Notes: generated by a model not told the origin, from the sequence alone. Positions 20,810 to 33,640 are shown, counted from the first letter of the stretch. The stretch is DNA of 64,000 nucleotides from Eriocheir sinensis (GCF_024679095.1 NC_066562.1:4791101-4855100), one strand, 5' to 3'. Numbers and translations are program-made.

Positions 20810-20848
20810 ATGGCTGCCGTGCCTGCCCTGCTGCCCCCCTCGCTATGA
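20810..20848 (+). promoter_or_regulatory. Upstream ORF overlapping the kinase start (ATGA)
   Basis: ATG at 20810 in a strong context (G at -3, G at +4) opens a 12-codon frame ([12 protein letters not shown]) that stops at TGA 20846-20848. The stop overlaps the main ATG at 20845-20847 as ATGA. Other short upstream frames exist at 20592-20600, 20654-20755 and 20685-20702. If the transcript includes this leader, the uORF would reduce initiation at 20845 and could favour the later, better-context ATG at 20968. Confidence 0.5.
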
Positions 20849-22071
20849 TATGTGCTGCCACGGAGAGGGAGACGGCCTGTAGGAGCGTCGGTGTTGGCGG
20901 GGGCGGGGGTGGAGGAGGAGGAGGCGGCGGAGGGCTGCTGGCGTCAGGTCTGGGGCCGTACAGCACCATGCCCTTGTCCCGAACTCGGTCCCTCCTCGCT
21001 AACATCAACGGTGCAGGCTCCCCGGGCGACACCACCACCACCACCACCCCGCTCTCCAACGCCGCTGCCACCACCAACAGTACCACCACCAACACCTCCA
21101 CGGACTACCTGGACGGCGGAGGTGGCGGTGGAGGGGGTGGTGTGAGCGTGAGCACCACCACCACCACCACACACCTGCCCCCCCTCAAGCAGGCCCTCAC
21201 CATGAAGACCACTGGTGGGGCGCCGGCCATCAACCAGCTCTATGAGTTTGACGATAATAACTCCAACACGGAGCACAATGGCCAGACGAACTCCGTGTCT
21301 AGCCAAGTCAGCGGGGACCAGCAGACACAGCAGCCGGGCAGCCTCCCCGTGGTCAGGCCGCCCTCGGCTGACTCCACCAGCCTTAAAAACGGCTCCACCA
21401 GGCAACCAAAGACCTATGTGGCCACCCCGGAGCAGGTGATGAAGTACTATATGAATAAACTTACGCCCTACGAGCACAAGGAAATATTTAACTACCCGCA
21501 GATCTACTTCATCGGCGCTAACGCCAAAAAGCGCCCCGGGATCATAGGCTCCGGCAATCAGGCCATCTCCTCGAACTACGGTTACGATGACCACCAGGGC
21601 TCCTACGCCCATATACCCCACGACCACATCCAGTACCGCTACGAAGTGCTCAAAATAATCGGGAAGGGTAGTTTCGGACAGGTGGTAAAGGCTTATGACC
21701 ACAAAAGCCACCTGCACGTAGCGTTAAAGATTGTTCGTAACGAGAAGAGGTTTCACAGACAAGCCCAGGAGGAGATCCGCATCCTGGAGCACCTTAGGAA
21801 ACAGGATAAGGACAACACGATGAATATCATACACATGTTCGATCACTTCACCTTCCGTTCGCACACCTGTATCACCTTCGAGCTGCTCTCCATAAACCTG
21901 TACGAGCTCATAAAGAAAAATAAGTTCATGGGCTTCAGTTTGCAGCTGGTGAGAAAGTTTGCACACAGCCTACTCTTGTGTTTGGATGCGCTGTACAAAA
22001 ACAAGATCATCCACTGTGACATGAAGCCGGAAAATGTTCTCCTCAAGCAGCAGGGAAGAAGTGGCATAAAG
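20845..22071 (+). CDS. DYRK2-like protein kinase, first coding exon (partial)
   Basis: This exon encodes the N-terminal 409 residues of a class II dual-specificity tyrosine-regulated kinase, which autophosphorylates its activation-loop tyrosine and then phosphorylates Ser/Thr substrates in cytoplasm and nucleus. Seen here: poly-Gly at residues 18-30 and 91-99, Thr runs at 63-68 and 104-109, a NAPA-type accessory region ([11 protein letters not shown] and about 193-224, [16 protein letters not shown]...), the DYRK-homology box at about 247-260 ([15 protein letters not shown]), glycine loop GKGSFG 273-278, catalytic K295 in VALK, alpha-C E310, gatekeeper F345, and the catalytic loop HCDMKPEN with D392, K394 and N397. 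DYRKs usually have HCDLKPEN, so Met393 is a mild variant. The exon ends GIK at 22071 before the expected VIDFGS, at a phase-0 donor (AAG|GTGAGT). An in-frame stop at 20773-20775 makes 20845 the first in-frame ATG; ATG 20968 (CACCATG) is an alternative start. Identity as a DYRK2/class II kinase is very secure; the start is less so. Confidence 0.93.
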
Positions 22072-22077
22072 GTGAGT
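22072..22077 (+). other. Splice donor of the kinase exon
   Basis: AAG|GTGAGT is a full consensus 5' splice site directly after codon 409. The continued frame reaches TAG five codons later (VSTNE then stop), which is typical of intron read-through. Homologous kinases continue with the DFG segment, so splicing here is required for a functional protein. No acceptor followed by a DFG-encoding frame was found up to 64000. Confidence 0.88.
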
Positions 22078-22930
22078 ACAAATGAATAGTGATAAGGATA
22101 AAATTAAGAAAAATGTAGAATAAGGAAGAAACTTAGATTAGAAAGTACAATAAGGGAAGAAGTAATGATTAGCGAGTAAGGAACGAAAGTAGAGGAAATA
22201 GAATAGAAAGTAGAGGAAGAGAAAATAGTAATAATGAATAAAGAACAAGAAAGAGAAGCATAAGGAAGAAACGTAGATTAGGATAGAAAGTAGAGGAAGA
22301 GAGAATAATATTAAGGCAAAAAGAACAAGAAAGAAAGGTAGAATAAAGTAGAGGAAGATAGATTAGTAATAAGGAATAAAGAACAAGAAAGAAAAGTAGA
22401 ATAAGGAAGAAACGTAGATTAGAAAGAACAAGAAAGAAAAGTAGAATAAGGAAGAAACGTAGATTAGAAAGTAGAATAGGGAAGAAGTAATGATTAGCGA
22501 GTAAGAAAGTAGACTAAGGAACGAAAGTAGAAGAAATTGAATAGAAAGTAGAGAAACAGAGAATAGCAATAAGGCAAAAAGAACAAGAAAGAAAAGTAGA
22601 ATAAGGAAGAAACGTAGATTAGAAAGTAGAATAGGGGAGAAGTAATGATCAGCAAGTAAGAAAGGAGACTAAAGAAAGTAGAAAAAATAAAAAAGAAAGT
22701 CGTGGAAGAGAGTATAGTAATAAGGAAGAAACGTAGATTAAAAAGTAGAAAAAGGGAAGAAGTAATGATTAGCGAGTAAGACTAAGGAATGAAAGTAGAA
22801 AAAATATAATAGAAAGTCGAATAAGAAAGTAGAGGAAGAGAGAAGGAGTCTGAAAGGTAGTAATAAGCAAAGAAGGAAATAGACCTGACAAAGGGCAATT
22901 GAATAGACTAAGAAAGGAAATGTATGAATA
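22078..22930. repeat. Purine-rich degenerate array, AGAATAAGGAAGAAACGTAG
   Basis: 'gaataaggaagaaacgtaga' and 'ttagaaagtagaata' recur about ten times with irregular spacing of 30-100 bp, directly after the donor site. It is part of the intron. Frames are compositional. Confidence 0.8.
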
Positions 22931-23745
<815 letters not shown>

Positions 23746-24130
23746 ATTAACCGAGATCGTGATGATGAAAAAAACATTAAACAGCAAGATTTGAAATACT
23801 AACATTAATTTTTTTTTATTGGAGTCTAGATAAGGTTCGAAGTAGTAGTAGTAGTAGTAGTAGTATATCAATAGTAGTAGGAGTCTCATAATTGAAGAAG
23901 TGATAGTGGTTGCAGTGTTAATAGTGGTGTACTTATTGTAGTAGTGATAGTTGTAGTAGTAGTAGTAGTATATATGTGTAAATTTGGTAGCATAATAAAA
24001 ACAATCACTAGGAACATTGTTAGGTATCTTGTTTTGGTTAGGAAATGAAGTCAAATGAGCATCAATCGTTTTATATCGTGGTACTTAGGCCTAAGTGATT
24101 TACATTATTGGTGATCGACTCGTGAGAGGC
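23746..24130. repeat. AT-rich stretch with (TAG)n
   Basis: (TAG)n tracts lie at about 23841-23864 and 23936-23971 with interrupted copies between. No gene is visible. Confidence 0.7.
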
Positions 24131-25100
24131 TTTAAGAGATTGTATATAATTGTTACCTGTCAAAATTTACGATTATGAAGTGTTTTTAGTCATTTTTCTA
24201 TATCTTTTCATCTGAGGTGGTAGTTTTGTTGTCGTAGGGTATATATTCATTTGGTCAGTTATAGAGGAGTGTGAAGAGAGATTTGTCAGTAACTTACCAA
24301 AATTTACAATATGAAGGGAGTTGTCTAAAATTTCTATATTTATTTGTCGTTTCTGGTGATAAGTATTTTTTCTGTTCATCCAAATTGAAGTAAAACAAAG
24401 AGTGTGGAGAGATATTTGACAGTAACCTCAGAATTTACTATATGTTGGGAGATGCTGTCTGATTCCTTTATTAATTTGTCATTTTTTATGGTTACTATTT
24501 TTCTGTATATCCAAATTGAAGTAAAACAAGGAGTGTGGAGAGATGTTTGTCAGTAACTTATCAGAATTTACAATATGAAGGGAGTTGTTGTCTAGTACCT
24601 ATGTTTATATTTACTTGTTATTTTGGGTGGTTAGCCTAACTATTTTTCTATCAATCAATTTTAAGTAGTGTTAAGAGACTAATAGGTAGGTAACTTGCTA
24701 TCAAACCTTACGGATGTGTTTTTTTTTATATACATTTCAGTTTTCTTAATGTGATATCTTTTGTGTTAATTTCTTTCTGTATATCCAGTTGTAGTTATAA
24801 AGAAGTGTTAAGAGAAATACTTATTGGCAACAACAAAATTTTAGAACATGAAGTACTATTACATTTCAATTTTCTTTACTATTTGTCCAATGTGGTGATT
24901 AATTTTTTTGTTATATACATAGGTATATCTTCAGTTGTACCAAGGGAAATACTTATTGGCAACAACAAAATTTTAGAACATGAAGTACGATTACATTTCA
25001 ATTTTCTTTATTATTGTCCAAAGTGATGATTATTTCCTTATTACGTATATATCTTCAGTTGTAGTCATATAGGAGTGAGTTATGCTCGTCGTGTCCCCGA
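24131..25100. repeat. Degenerate tandem array, unit about 130 bp
   Basis: Phrases 'cagtaactta.c', 'aatttacaatatgaaggga' and 'gtgtggagagatatttg' recur near 24160, 24290, 24420, 24551 and 24690; then two closely similar copies near 24810 and 24940 share 'ggcaacaacaaaattttaga'. The unit has diverged from left to right. The open frame 24751-25026 is inside the array and not supported. Confidence 0.75.
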
Positions 25101-25319
25101 GAGATGAAGCTTATTGCCTCATATAAATCCTTCCTAAACTTCTGTGTGGAGTCGTGACGCACCTTTCTATAAATTCCACCAAGTTCTTAACGGTGTCTGT
25201 CTGTCTGTCTGTCTCGTCCTCATGATTTGTGTGTGTGTGTGTGTGTGTGTGTGTAGGGAGGACGTTAAAATGAAGAACAAAGGAAGGGATGGAAAAAAAA
25301 GGAGAGGAAGGGAAGGGAA

Positions 25320-25359
<40 letters not shown>

Positions 25360-25440
25360 GGAGGACGTTAAAATGAAGAACAAAGGAAGGGATGGAAAAA
25401 AAGGAGAGGAAGGGAAGGGAAGAAAAGGAGAGGAAGGGAA

Positions 25441-25498
<58 letters not shown>

Positions 25499-25500
25499 GT
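25101..25500. repeat. Composite minisatellite: (TG)n plus 75 bp purine spacer
   Basis: Three (TG)n tracts (about 25229-25253, 25321-25357 and 25444-25495) alternate with two near-identical spacers. Each spacer begins 'tagggaggacgttaaaatga' and continues with 'gaacaaaggaagggatgg'. A short (TCTG)n precedes them at 25196-25213. Confidence 0.88.
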
Positions 25501-25755
25501 CTGCCATACTTATTATCCTTATCTCCTCTCTAAGTTCTGTTATCAGCACACACTCGCGTCTCTTATCTCTCTGCTTCGCGCCGCTAGAGAGTGTTTCGAT
25601 TTTTTGTTTTGTTCTGGTAATACTATTTTTGCTTACCTGCTCAGAGAAGGTTCAAGGATGTTTATGTAGGAAAAAGTCCACTAGTGTTGTATTTGTTCTT
25701 GCTTCCTATCTCCTTTTTCTCTTTCTTCCTTTTCCTCCTCCTCCTCTCTCTATTG
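25501..25755. other. Unassigned stretch
   Basis: No gene or repeat is recognised; it grades into T/C-rich sequence before the SINE. Confidence 0.25.
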
Positions 25756-25756
25756 G

Positions 25757-26035
25757 GGAGGGCTTCGTGGTGCAGTGGTTAGCACACTCGGCTCACAACC
25801 TAAAGCCTGGGTTCGATTCCCGGGCGGAGTGGAAAAATTTGGCCGGCTTTTCCGATACCCTACACCCCTGTCCACCCAGCAGTGAATGGGTACCAGGTAT
25901 TAATCGGGGGTTGTGTCCCGTCTCCTGGGGTCTGTTCCCTTCTCCTTTGTGTACCTATAATTCCTTCCCCTTCTTTCTGTATCTCCGGCATATGACCACA
26001 GATGTAGCGCCGACTAAACGAAACTTTCCAAACTC
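25757..26035 (+). mobile_element. Full-length tRNA-derived SINE
   Basis: The head has an A-box-like 'gtggtgcagtggttagc' at about 25767-25783 and B box GGTTCGATTCC at 25810-25820, followed by 'cgggcggagtgg'. The body contains GTCCACCCAGC followed by AATGGGTACC, a block also present in the SINE at 49932-50195. The 3' part ends 'gccgactaaacgaaac' and 'tttcc', without a poly(A). It is a pol III-type non-coding retroelement. I recall similar elements from decapod genomes, but no family name is claimed. Confidence 0.82.
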
Positions 26036-26430
26036 TTCCTCTTCCTCTCTTTCTGTTTGTTTTTATGTTTTCTTCCTTATTTTGCTTATTATCCTATTTT
26101 TCTTCCCATCTTGTTCTTTATTATTCTTTATTCCTTATTTTGCTTATTATCCTATTTTTCTTCCCATCTTGTTCTTTATCATTCTTTATTCCTTCTTTTT
26201 CTTCTCTTCCTCTTCCTCATTCCGTCTTATTCTTTCTTCTTTTTCTTCCCTTCCTCTTCCTCCTCCTCTTTCTCTTGTTTTGTGGTTTTGTTTTTTATCA
26301 TTTTTTCTTCCTCCTTTACTTCCTCCTTCTCATCATCATCATCTGCATCTTTTTCTTCTTTACTCACTGTCTTCCTTTTTCCTCTTAAAATTCTCTTCAC
26401 CTTCATCGTCATCATCATTATAATAATTTC
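26036..26430. repeat. Polypyrimidine tract with a 59 bp direct duplication
   Basis: 'ttattttgcttattatccta' with its continuation to 'ttattcc' appears twice in tandem near 26077 and 26136. The rest is T/C-rich with (TCA)n. Frames on both strands are compositional. Confidence 0.8.
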
Positions 26431-26438
26431 ACAGTATT

Positions 26439-26478
<40 letters not shown>

Positions 26479-26542
26479 ATTAAGGTGTAATAAAGAACCG
26501 TTCATGTGTAGGCAGGTGTATCATAACAGTCATGTATGTGAT

Positions 26543-26639
<97 letters not shown>

Positions 26640-26640
26640 G
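26431..26640. repeat. (TG)n and a 91 bp (CT)n
   Basis: (TG)n spans about 26443-26478 and an uninterrupted (CT)n about 26546-26636, one of the longest dinucleotide runs in the window. Confidence 0.95.
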
Positions 26641-26970
26641 GTGTTAATATTGCCATGTTCAAAATTGTAAATAAAAACAATATGTAAAGTTATTCCATAT
26701 ATTTATTTTTTCATTCATACATACATACACATACATACATACATACATACATACATAACACCTACGTTCTAATATTTTTATGCATCGTAAGTCCGTATGT
26801 TCAGTTTTTCATACATATATACATACATACAGACATACATACATACAGACAGACATATATTGAAGTGTCTATGCAGTGTTGTGTTAATTAAGCTTTCTAT
26901 CATATTAATTGAAACTCCATAATTATATAAAAGGACACCCCATTATTTAATTTAACCTTATATATCAGTA

Positions 26971-27005
<35 letters not shown>

Positions 27006-27060
27006 AATAATAATAATGTTTCATATGTTCCTAATGCACTTGTTTCTTATTTTCTTAATT
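26641..27060. repeat. (ACAT)n and (AAT)n region
   Basis: Tetranucleotide (ACAT)n tracts lie at about 26715-26757 and 26812-26862 and (AAT)n at about 26968-27015. No gene is visible. Confidence 0.85.
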
Positions 27061-27480
27061 TCTCTATTTCTTTATTGTCTATTTTGTTATTTCTTCCTTC
27101 AATTTTGTTATTTATTTTTTCTTAGTATTTTTCTATCATCTTTTTTATCTTCTCTTCATCTTCTTCTCCTTCCTTTCTTTTTCTTTTCCCATCCTCATCT
27201 TCTCTTCATCTTCTCCTTCCTTCATTTTTCTTTTCCCATTCTCATAATTTTAATTTTCTCTTCATTTTTTCCTATTTTTCCTGTTCCTTCTATTTATTCT
27301 TTATTTTTTCCTGTTCCTTCTATTTCATCCCTTATTTTCCTAAGTCCTTTATTTCTTTAGCAGTATATATTCTTTCAACACGTTCTTCATCTTATTTCTT
27401 CTTTTTCATCTTTCTTCTTATTACACAAGTCCGTTCGTGTTTGTTTCTAAGCCTAATGGATTATGGAGGCACTTATCTCT
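27061..27480. repeat. Polypyrimidine T-rich tract
   Basis: T/C-rich with 'cttctcttcatcttctcctt' and 'ttttttcctgttccttctat' each repeated. No gene is visible. Confidence 0.75.
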
Positions 27481-27870
27481 TATGTAACACACACACACAC
27501 ACACACACACTCACTCACACACACACACACGCACACCCACACGGACGTCCTCGTTTCTGATTGGTTGGATGAGTGAGTGAGTGAGTGACTGACTGGCTAT
27601 CTGGCTCGCTGACTGACTGACTGGCTATCTGGCTCGCTGACTAACTGACTGGAAAATTGTGCGTGGCTGACTGACTAACTGACTGCCTGATTAAATGGTT
27701 GACTGATTGACTAGACATTTGACTGACTGATTTACTGACTGGGTGACTGACTGACTGATTGATTAACTGATTGAAGAACTGAGTGAGTGGTTGCCTGGTT
27801 GACTAAGTAACTTTTTAACTGATTGACAAACTGACTGAGTGAAGGAGTGGCTGACATAATAACAACCATG
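27481..27870. repeat. (CA)n followed by degenerate (ACTG)n
   Basis: (CA)n spans about 27488-27543. From 27565 to 27850 variants of 'gactgactgactggctatct' form a degenerate tetranucleotide-based array. The minus-strand Ser/Gln frames over it are not genes. Confidence 0.85.
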
Positions 27871-27885
27871 TATTTTAAAGGGGCT

Positions 27886-27947
<62 letters not shown>

Positions 27948-28560
27948 ACGCGTTTTGCAATTTCTATCCATCTTTTTCTTTATCTTCTTTTCCTCCTTTA
28001 TCATTATTATGTTCTCTTTTCCTGTCTCTCTCTCCACTTTATTCAATTTCTATCTATCTTTTTCTCTATCTTCTCTCTCTCCTTTATCATATGTTCTCTT
28101 CCTGTCTTTCTTCACCATTTGTCTTTTCTCATAGTTTTCCTTTTTCACCATATCCTCTCTCGTCTATACTCATTATTATTATTATTATTTTTTTATCTTT
28201 ACTTGTTTCCTCTTTTATCTGTTAGTTTTCCTGTCTTGCTATCCACCATTTTATTTATCTCCTCTATTCTCCTCCTCCATCTTTACTCAACCTATGCTTC
28301 CTTTGTTTTATGGCTTTGTTTCCTGATCTCTTTTTCGTCTTTCTGTCTCTTCTAATCGTCTTGTATCCTCTCCTCTTTATCTGTCCCATTTACGTGTCGA
28401 TCGGGTTTTCTTGCTTTCTTCTTTGGTTCTGCTTCTATCTTTTCATCCTTCTCTTTATTTATGGGTGTATTTCTATCTGTTGTTATTGTTAGTTCTCTGT
28501 TATTTTTCGTCTGCATAATATACTTTTTTTATGTGTATGTAAGCTAGGTACTATGATTTT
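27871..28560. repeat. (CT)n and polypyrimidine tract
   Basis: (CT)n spans about 27889-27946. The remainder to 28500 is T/C-rich without any recognisable coding sequence. Confidence 0.8.
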
Positions 28561-29170
<610 letters not shown>

Positions 29171-29271
29171 CTTTCTATACTTCTACTACTACTACTACTA
29201 CTACTACTGCCAATACTACTACCACTACTACTACTACCACTACTATTACTACTACTACTACTACTACCACC

Positions 29272-29329
<58 letters not shown>

Positions 29330-29480
29330 ATAATAATAATAATAATAATAAAGACATCGGCACAAAAAGAATACTAGGTCAAGTGTACTAGGTTAGGTTA
29401 GGGGAGCAGGTTAGGTTCAGTCTGCCGGCAAAATATCGTACTCAGTCTCATCCCAAAACGTACCCAATCTATCCTCCTCC

Positions 29481-29545
<65 letters not shown>
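29171..29545. repeat. Compound (CTA/ACC/AAT)n and (CT)n
   Basis: Trinucleotide array from about 29178 to 29350 with CTA, ACC and AAT phases; (CT)n at about 29486-29541. Between them 'aggtcaagtgtactaggtta' and a 'ggttaggtt' phrase (TTAGG-like) occur. Confidence 0.88.
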
Positions 29546-29547
<2 letters not shown>

Positions 29548-30357
29548 AGTGGTTCCTTTTTGGTTCTTCCTTTCTTTCTCTTGTTCTTTGTCCTCTCTCC
29601 CTCTGTTATCTGCTCTTCTCTTCCTCCTCTTTGTTCTTTTTATTCCTTCTTCCTTTTCTTTGTTCTTTTTATTCCTTCTTCCTTTCTTTCTCTCTATCTC
29701 TTGTTTTTCTTTTGTTCTTCTTCTTCCTTCTTCCTTTCTTTCTATCTCGTTCTTCCTTTGTTTTCCTTTCCTCTTTGTCCTTTCTTTGTTATGTTGCTTT
29801 GTCTCAACCTCTTCTTCCTCTTCCTCCTCCTTTTCTTCTTCTTTCTTCTTCTTTTGTTTTATCTTCTTCTTCTACCCTTTGTCCCTTTTTTATTGCCATC
29901 CCTTTGTTATCTTAGTCCTCCTCGTCCTCCTCCTCCTCCTCTTCTTCTTCTTCTTCCTCTTTTTCTCTCCTGTTCTTCCCTTTTCCTTGTCCTTTTCCTC
30001 TTTTTTTTCCTCATCTCGTCCTCATTACCTCCCTTTGTTCTCGTCTTTGTCCTCCTCCTCTTCCTCTTCTTCCTCCTCCCGTGTCCTTATTTTATTTTAT
30101 TTTCTTGTCCTCTTTGTCCTCTCTTTGTTTCTTCTCTCAGTCCTCCTCAGCTCTTCTTATCCTCCTCCTCCTCCTCCTCCTCTTCATCTTTTCTCTCCCT
30201 TTTCACTTCTTTTTATTTTCATTTATATTTCTTTGTATTCTTTTTGTTATCTTCCTCCTCCCCCTCTTCCTCCTCCTCCTTTTCTTCATCTTTTCTTTCC
30301 TTTTTTCACTTCTTTTTATTTTCATTTCATTTATATTTCTTTGTAGTCTTTCCGGTA

Positions 30358-30389
<32 letters not shown>

Positions 30390-30636
30390 CTCCTCAGAGC
30401 TTTTACCGCCCTCGTTATCTCGTTTATGGTTCAATATTATCATTATTATTATTTTTATTTTATTATTATCCTCAGTTATCTCTACGTAATTATTTTTATT
30501 ATTTTACTTGTTTGTTCTTTCATTCTTCTTTTATTTCTTTCTGTTCATTTTCTCTTTCTTTTTTTCTCTCTGTTCTCAACCATTTATTTTTTATTTGACT
30601 CAATAGAAGGAGAGACCGACTATTGATTTTTCTTTG

Positions 30637-30640
<4 letters not shown>
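29546..30640. repeat. 1.1 kb polypyrimidine tract
   Basis: Almost continuous T/C on the + strand with (CTC)n blocks at about 30160-30182 and 30361-30396. Long Phe/Ser/Leu frames in all + frames are a composition effect. Confidence 0.85.
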
Positions 30641-30705
<65 letters not shown>

Positions 30706-30776
30706 CACCTTCATTGTCATCTATAGTATTTTCAGCTTGAGAGAGAGAGAGAAGAATGTCGTTATGGATGTACCGT
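30641..30776. repeat. (CT)n at a strand-composition switch
   Basis: (CT)n spans about 30642-30702, then a short unique piece and (GA)n. To the left the + strand is pyrimidine-rich; to the right it is purine-rich. Confidence 0.9.
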
Positions 30777-31485
30777 CCACATACCACAAAGAGGAAGAGG
30801 AGGAGGAGGAGGGGAAGGAAGAGGAGGAGGAAGATGATTATGATGATGAGGGGACGATGAGGAAACTAAGGAGGAGAAGGAAGAGAAGGTGGAGGAAAAC
30901 AAAGAGAATGATGATTTAATGAGGAGGAGGAGGAGGAAGGAAGAGATCGAATAGAGAGGAGGTGGAGGAGGAGGAAGAAATGAGGGAAAAGGAGGAGGAG
31001 GAGGAGGAACAAGAAGAACACAAATGAGGGAAGAGGAGGAACAGATATGAAGGAAGAGGAGATGGTGGGAAAAAAATGAGGGAAGAGGAGATGGAGGAAT
31101 AAAAATGAGAGAAGAGAAGAGGAAAACATAACATGAAAGAGGAGGAGAAGGAGAAGGAAGAAGAGGAATAAAAATAAAAAGGAGAAAAAAGAAGCGTGAA
31201 AGCTCGAAAGAGGAGGAGGAGGAAAAGATATGTTGAGAAAGAAGAGGAGGAAAGAGATTTGGGTAGGGAGGAGGAGGAGGAGGAAGAATAAAAAGAAAAA
31301 AGGAGAAAAAAAGAAGCGTGAAAGATCGAAAGAGGAGGAGGAGGAAAATATTATGTAGAGGAAGAGGAGGAGGAAAGAGATTCGAGTAGGGAAGAGGAGG
31401 AAGAGGAAACCGATTGAATAAAGAGGAGGAGGAGGAGCTGGAGGAGGAGGCTGTGCAGATGCTAAACCACAACCTTACCAGTCTT
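30777..31485. repeat. 0.65 kb polypurine tract with 100 bp duplication
   Basis: GGA/GAA-rich. A block with 'aagaagcgtgaaag.tcgaaa' followed by 'gaggaggaggaggaaaa' occurs near 31189 and 31312. The minus-strand 271-codon frame is compositional. Confidence 0.85.
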
Positions 31486-31760
31486 CCGGGTACACACACA
31501 CACACACATATACACACACGCACACACACACACACACACGCACACACACACACACACATACGCACACACACACACAAAGCACCACTACCCTACATGTACA
31601 CACAACAAGCTACTGCTAATCACACACACACACACACACACACACATACATACAAAAGCAGTCAGTCACACAGTGTTGCCATGTAAGATCAGACAAGGAA
31701 GTGTACAAATGTCTTACTAAGGGTGTGTGACCTGATGTGGCAACACTGATTACGCTTGGC
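31486..31760. repeat. Interrupted (CA)n
   Basis: (CA)n with TA and CG interruptions spans about 31493-31577 and 31620-31648. A short unique piece with 'cagtgttgcca' at about 31670 follows. Confidence 0.85.
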
Positions 31761-31769
31761 AGTGTGACC

Positions 31770-31830
<61 letters not shown>

Positions 31831-31873
31831 GATATGGTTACAAAGAAACGGATAGACAAAGCAATCTGAGTAA

Positions 31874-31935
<62 letters not shown>

Positions 31936-31974
31936 GATGTTTACAAAAGTCAGACACAACACAGGGCTTAATTA

Positions 31975-32022
<48 letters not shown>

Positions 32023-32188
32023 GCTCCCCTTAAACTTAAATAAGGATAACAACGACGCCTTTTTCCCTCTTATTTTCCTCTCCTTCATTTTCCTCAAACA
32101 AACAAAAAAAAAAAAAAGAGGGAAGAAGAGGAGGAGGAGGAGGAGGAGGACTTGAATCAGTTAGTTCAGTTCCATCGTGACTCATTCC

Positions 32189-32223
<35 letters not shown>

Positions 32224-32265
32224 GGCGTGTCTTTTGTCAAACCATTTTTGGCGCTAACTCTTGTC
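31761..32265. repeat. Four (GA)n tracts
   Basis: (GA)n lies at about 31773-31825, 31880-31931, 31977-32016 and 32191-32220 with unique spacers of 40-170 bp. (GAG)n is at about 32128-32150. Confidence 0.9.
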
Positions 32266-32272
32266 CCTTAAT

Positions 32273-32306
<34 letters not shown>

Positions 32307-32357
32307 TTGAATATTGATTACACGTATCCAAGCGAAGGTTATTTATTGCCTCGTTTT

Positions 32358-32433
<76 letters not shown>

Positions 32434-32476
32434 TGCAAGGAGACAGGAAAAGATTAAGAAAAAAATGTTGGAAGTG

Positions 32477-32539
<63 letters not shown>

Positions 32540-32584
32540 TGCAAGGAGACAGGAAAAGATTAAGAATAAGATGTAGGAATTGTC

Positions 32585-32624
<40 letters not shown>

Positions 32625-32689
32625 TGTACGTCTGGCCTATATTAGCAGGTAACGGAGGATTTGTGTGCACGGCAGATGGCTACTGGGCT

Positions 32690-32690
<1 letters not shown>
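32266..32690. repeat. Composite minisatellite: long (TG)n plus 50 bp spacer
   Basis: (TG)n tracts lie at about 32274-32304, 32361-32431, 32481-32536 and 32590-32628. The two spacers after the second and third tracts are near-identical ('attgcaaggagacaggaaaa' then 'gattaaga'), giving a 105 bp composite unit. Confidence 0.92.
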
Positions 32691-32744
<54 letters not shown>

Positions 32745-33063
32745 CCCAGTGTTATTTTGATTTTCTTCTCGTGTTTCTTTATCTGATTTTTCATTTTCTT
32801 CATATTTCTTTGTTTTATTCTTCTTTTAAGTCCTTTTCTCTTTCATTTATTGTTTGGTTTATTTTCGTTTTCTTCTAATATACTGCTTTTAATATTCGTT
32901 TTCTTCCTTCTTTCTTTTCCTTTCTTCTTGGTTTTCGTCATTTCCTTCCTTTCTTAGTTTCTCCTTTCTTTCCTTCCTTCTTTTCTTTTCTCTCCTTCCT
33001 TCTTCGTTTTGTCCTTCACTCACTTCTTATTCTATTTTTCTTTCCACTTTTGTTACACTTTGC

Positions 33064-33131
<68 letters not shown>

Positions 33132-33162
33132 GAATGATCTTATCTAACCGCCGTACCGTACG

Positions 33163-33197
<35 letters not shown>

Positions 33198-33336
33198 GTT
33201 TATGTGTGGAGGTTATATTATATGTATGTGCGTGAGTGGCCTGTGCTGTGTGTGTGTGTGAGCCCTTTGTGTGCGTGTGTGTACGTTTCTTTGTGTGTGT
33301 GTGTATGTATGCATTTAAGTGTATGTATGTATGTAA

Positions 33337-33408
<72 letters not shown>

Positions 33409-33640
33409 CCCCGCCAGCTAGCCAACCACACCTGCCTAGATGGTCAGGTACACACACACACACACACATACACGCACACTCCCCCTCCATATGGCAGACA
33501 GTGTTGCCAGCTCGCCCTCTTCGCGTTCTCCTTTACGTAACGTCCTGCATCGTTGTATTGTTGCTATTAACCTCCACTGCCTCAAGATTTGGTCATAACG
33601 GGACTAGAATGAAGAGCTTGGTGTTGGAAAGGTGACGAGA
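32691..33640. repeat. (CT)n, (GA)n and 65 bp (TG)n cluster
   Basis: (CT)n lies at about 32694-32738 and 33067-33128; (GA)n at about 33167-33195; (TG)n at about 33341-33407; (CA)n at about 33450-33478. 'cagtgttgccagct' occurs at about 33499. The CT/GA pair at 33067-33195 can form a hairpin. No gene is visible. Confidence 0.88.

Noticed and set aside
20944..21717. 257-codon minus-strand frame opposite the kinase exon
   Set aside because: It is the antisense shadow of a well-supported GC-rich kinase coding exon.
25757..25830. Possible functional tRNA gene
   Set aside because: A and B boxes are present but the acceptor stem does not pair and a SINE body follows; it is a SINE head. The same applies to 8725-8800 and 49932-50000.
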